Shown one piece after another: positions 21,690 through 23,208 of a DNA stretch of 23,208 nucleotides. The DNA is from Acidaminococcus fermentans (GTDB lineage Bacteria > Bacillota_C > Negativicutes > Acidaminococcales > Acidaminococcaceae), in contig SFHH01000020.1 in NCBI GenBank assembly GCA_004555735.1, positions 1-23,208 on the forward strand, read 5' to 3'. A program made the translations under genes and the position numbers. A model generated the notes under the pieces. The model had not been told where the DNA came from. It made no database searches and saw only the letters and a list, made by a program, of their open reading frames with translations. Position 1 is the stretch's first letter. Every line of letters starts with the position of its first letter.

Positions 21690-22514
21690 ATGGAACTGAC
21701 GATGGAAAAAGGACGGGTGGGATATGGGAAGCAGGTCATCCTGGCGGACTTGGATCTTTCTCTGGAGCCAGGGACCTGCATCGGATTGATCGGTCCTAAT
21801 GGAGCGGGGAAAAGCACCCTGCTGAGGACCCTAGCCGGAGTCCAGCCGTGTTTGGGAGGTAAACTGCTGCTGGATGGACAGCCCATAGGGGCACTGCCTC
21901 GTTCAGCCGTGAGCCGGAAGGTTGCCTATCTGCCCCAGGACAGGGAGCTGCCTTTTGGGTATACGGCTGGGGAAGTGGTCCTGATGGGACGGTATCCCCA
22001 TCTGGCCTGGTACCAGCAGGAAAATAAACAGGAACGAGAACTGGCCCAGGCATGTCTCACGGTCTTGGGAATGGAGAAAGAGGCGGAACGGCCCGTGACC
22101 GCTCTTTCTGGGGGGCAGCGCCAGCGGGTCCTGCTGGCTCGGATCCTGATCCAGCAGACCCCGGTGATCCTTTTGGACGAACCTACAGCGGAACTGGATC
22201 CGGTCTATGAAGCCGTGGTATTGCAGCTGTGCCGGATGCTGGCACAGGGCGGCCGGACTGTCCTGCTGTCCCTCCATGATCTGGAGCTGGCAGCCCGCTG
22301 CTGTGACCGGCTGCTCCTCGTAGGCGGAGGGAGGCTGCTGGGGCAGGGGACGCCTGGGGAGGTCCTGGAGAGAACCCTTCTGGAACGGGCTTACGGCGCT
22401 CCTTTCTGCGTCAGGCGGGAGGAGGGAAGTATCCAGGTGGCAGCTTGTCCAGAACGGGATGCCCAAAGGGAAGAACTGGTGAAAAAAATCTTGGAAAATA
22501 GGGAGGAACCATAA
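21690..22514 (+). CDS. ABC transporter ATP-binding protein (FecE/BtuD/HmuV type)
   Basis: A 274-aa cytoplasmic ATPase: Walker A GPNGAGKST (35-43), signature LSGGQRQRV (139-147), Walker B ILLDEPTAELD (Asp163, Glu164) and switch His196 in SLHDLELAARCCD. The sequence is closest in style to iron-siderophore/heme/cobalamin importers, consistent with the adjacent binding protein. Its partner permease would be of the BtuC/FecCD class but is not encoded between the two genes or upstream; it may lie past the right edge or elsewhere. The C-terminus (~230-274) is a short extension rich in charged residues. AAAGGA before the ATG; exbB follows after 1 nt. Confidence 0.93.
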   Translation: MELTMEKGRVGYGKQVILADLDLSLEPGTCIGLIGPNGAGKSTLLRTLAGVQPCLGGKLLLDGQPIGALPRSAVSRKVAYLPQDRELPFGYTAGEVVLMGRYPHLAWYQQENKQERELAQACLTVLGMEKEAERPVTALSGGQRQRVLLARILIQQTPVILLDEPTAELDPVYEAVVLQLCRMLAQGGRTVLLSLHDLELAARCCDRLLLVGGGRLLGQGTPGEVLERTLLERAYGAPFCVRREEGSIQVAACPERDAQREELVKKILENREEP

Positions 22515-22515
22515 A

Positions 22516-23154
22516 ATGATCGATTGGCTGCAGCATGGCTGGAGTTATTTTGTACGGGGAGGGCTGGTCATGTGGCCGCTATTGCTGTGTTCCCTGGTGT
22601 CCCTGACCATCATCCTGGAACGGTGGTCTTTTTTTCGTAAGGAGGATTCTGGCCGGCGCTATGTCCGGGATTTTTGTCAGCTGGTCCGGCAGCAGCACTG
22701 GGAGAAACTCCTCCAAGAGAGCCGGCAGGCTCCTGGTGCCCAGGCTAGGCTGGGGGTAAGGCTGCTGACGGCGCCTAGGGCGGCTCGTGAAAAGGAAAGC
22801 TATGTCCTGGGGGAAGGCCAGCAGCTGGTGGACCAATTTGAAAAAGGCCTGAACTATCTTTCCGCGATTGTGACACTGGCGCCGATCTTAGGCCTTTTAG
22901 GGACCATTACTGGCATGATGGCTTCTTTCCAGGCCTTGGGCGACCGGTGGGACAATCCGCTGGGAGTCACCGCTGGGGTGTCGGAAGCCATGATCACCAC
23001 CGTATTCGGCCTCTTGATCGCCATCGGGACCATTTGTTTCCATACGTATTTCTCCCAGCGTGCAGACAGGGTACTGGGCGATGTGGAACAGATGGGCAAT
23101 GCGTTCATGGAAAATGCCGGGACAATGCCCTGGGAGGAAGGAGACAGATCATGA
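22516..23154 (+). CDS. ExbB/TolQ/MotA-family proton channel protein
   Basis: A 212-aa inner-membrane protein with the three-helix ExbB plan: TM1 ~18-36 (GGLVMWPLLLCSLVSLTIIL), TM2 ~113-140 (the APILGLLGTITGMMASFQAL signature) and TM3 ~155-178 (EAMITTVFGLLIAIGTICFH). A basic cytoplasmic loop lies between TM1 and TM2. ExbB and ExbD use the proton gradient to drive TonB and outer-membrane receptors, so this points to energized outer-membrane uptake. Placed after a metal-chelate-type ATPase and before exbD, it is more likely ExbB than TolQ. GGGAGG (22501-22506) upstream; overlaps exbD by ATGA. Confidence 0.92.
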   Translation: MIDWLQHGWSYFVRGGLVMWPLLLCSLVSLTIILERWSFFRKEDSGRRYVRDFCQLVRQQHWEKLLQESRQAPGAQARLGVRLLTAPRAAREKESYVLGEGQQLVDQFEKGLNYLSAIVTLAPILGLLGTITGMMASFQALGDRWDNPLGVTAGVSEAMITTVFGLLIAIGTICFHTYFSQRADRVLGDVEQMGNAFMENAGTMPWEEGDRS

Positions 23155-23208
23155 TCCGTCTGCACCGCTCCAAGGAGGGGAAAAGACCTTCGCTCCAGAT
23201 TTCCCCTA
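23151..23208 (+). CDS. ExbD/TolR-family protein, start only (cut by window edge)
   Basis: The first 19 codons, MIRLHRSKEGKRPSLQISP, match the basic cytoplasmic N-terminus of ExbD/TolR, which normally leads through an LxPLID-type motif into the single TM helix. The rest lies beyond the window. AGGAAGGAGA upstream and ATGA overlap with the ExbB gene support the start. A tonB gene might follow. Confidence 0.8.
   Translation, partial: MIRLHRSKEGKRPSLQISP

Overview
The window reads as a housekeeping stretch of a diderm Firmicute, most likely a Negativicutes member near Acidaminococcus (inferred from gene content, not from any search). The Firmicute side shows in the SAM-I (S-box) riboswitch before metK, the reverse-architecture rubrerythrin, and the def-fmt-DUF116-rsmB-rlmN-stp-prkC-rsgA-rpe operon with a PASTA-domain Ser/Thr kinase. 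The outer-membrane side shows in a large AsmA-like envelope protein and an ExbB/ExbD pair beside a metal-chelate-type ABC transporter. Genes are tightly packed, moderately GC-rich and nearly all on the + strand. The few gaps are AT-rich, none exceeds 300 bp, and I saw no tRNA, rRNA, CRISPR array, transposase or phage gene.

Layout: 1-809 (- strand) is a LysR-type regulator whose C-terminus runs off the window. Facing away from it, 1079-4532 is an operon of bioY (biotin transporter S component), hemC, a cobA-hemD fusion and a CysG-N/Met8-type precorrin-2 dehydrogenase. The last three run from porphobilinogen through uroporphyrinogen III to precorrin-2 and sirohydrochlorin. 4673-5221 is a monocistronic reverse rubrerythrin. 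5406-6398 is a solitary citrate-lyase-ligase (CitC-like) gene. 6410-10192 is a SAM-riboswitch-controlled metK-priA unit.

A complex repeat built from inverted and direct heptamers (NTATGAC) and ending in a terminator separates priA from def. 10482-20611 is a ten-gene, mostly overlapping operon: protein N-terminal formylation and deformylation (def, fmt), a Cys-rich membrane protein (DUF116), rRNA methyltransferases (rsmB, rlmN), a phosphatase/kinase pair (stp, prkC), ribosome biogenesis GTPase rsgA, rpe, and an AsmA-like protein. A smaller relative of the same repeat, again ending in a terminator, closes that operon.

20732 to the end starts an uptake locus: a substrate-binding lipoprotein, an ABC ATPase, ExbB and the first codons of ExbD. 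No permease lies between the binding protein and the ATPase, which is atypical.

The most distinctive non-coding signals are the two-copy heptamer element, the complete SAM riboswitch with its mutually exclusive terminator and antiterminator, and an identical 11-base extended -10 promoter core (TCTGTTATAAT) in front of three unrelated operons. I found no clearly new multi-gene system; the repeat element and the unusual uptake locus are the best candidates for follow-up.
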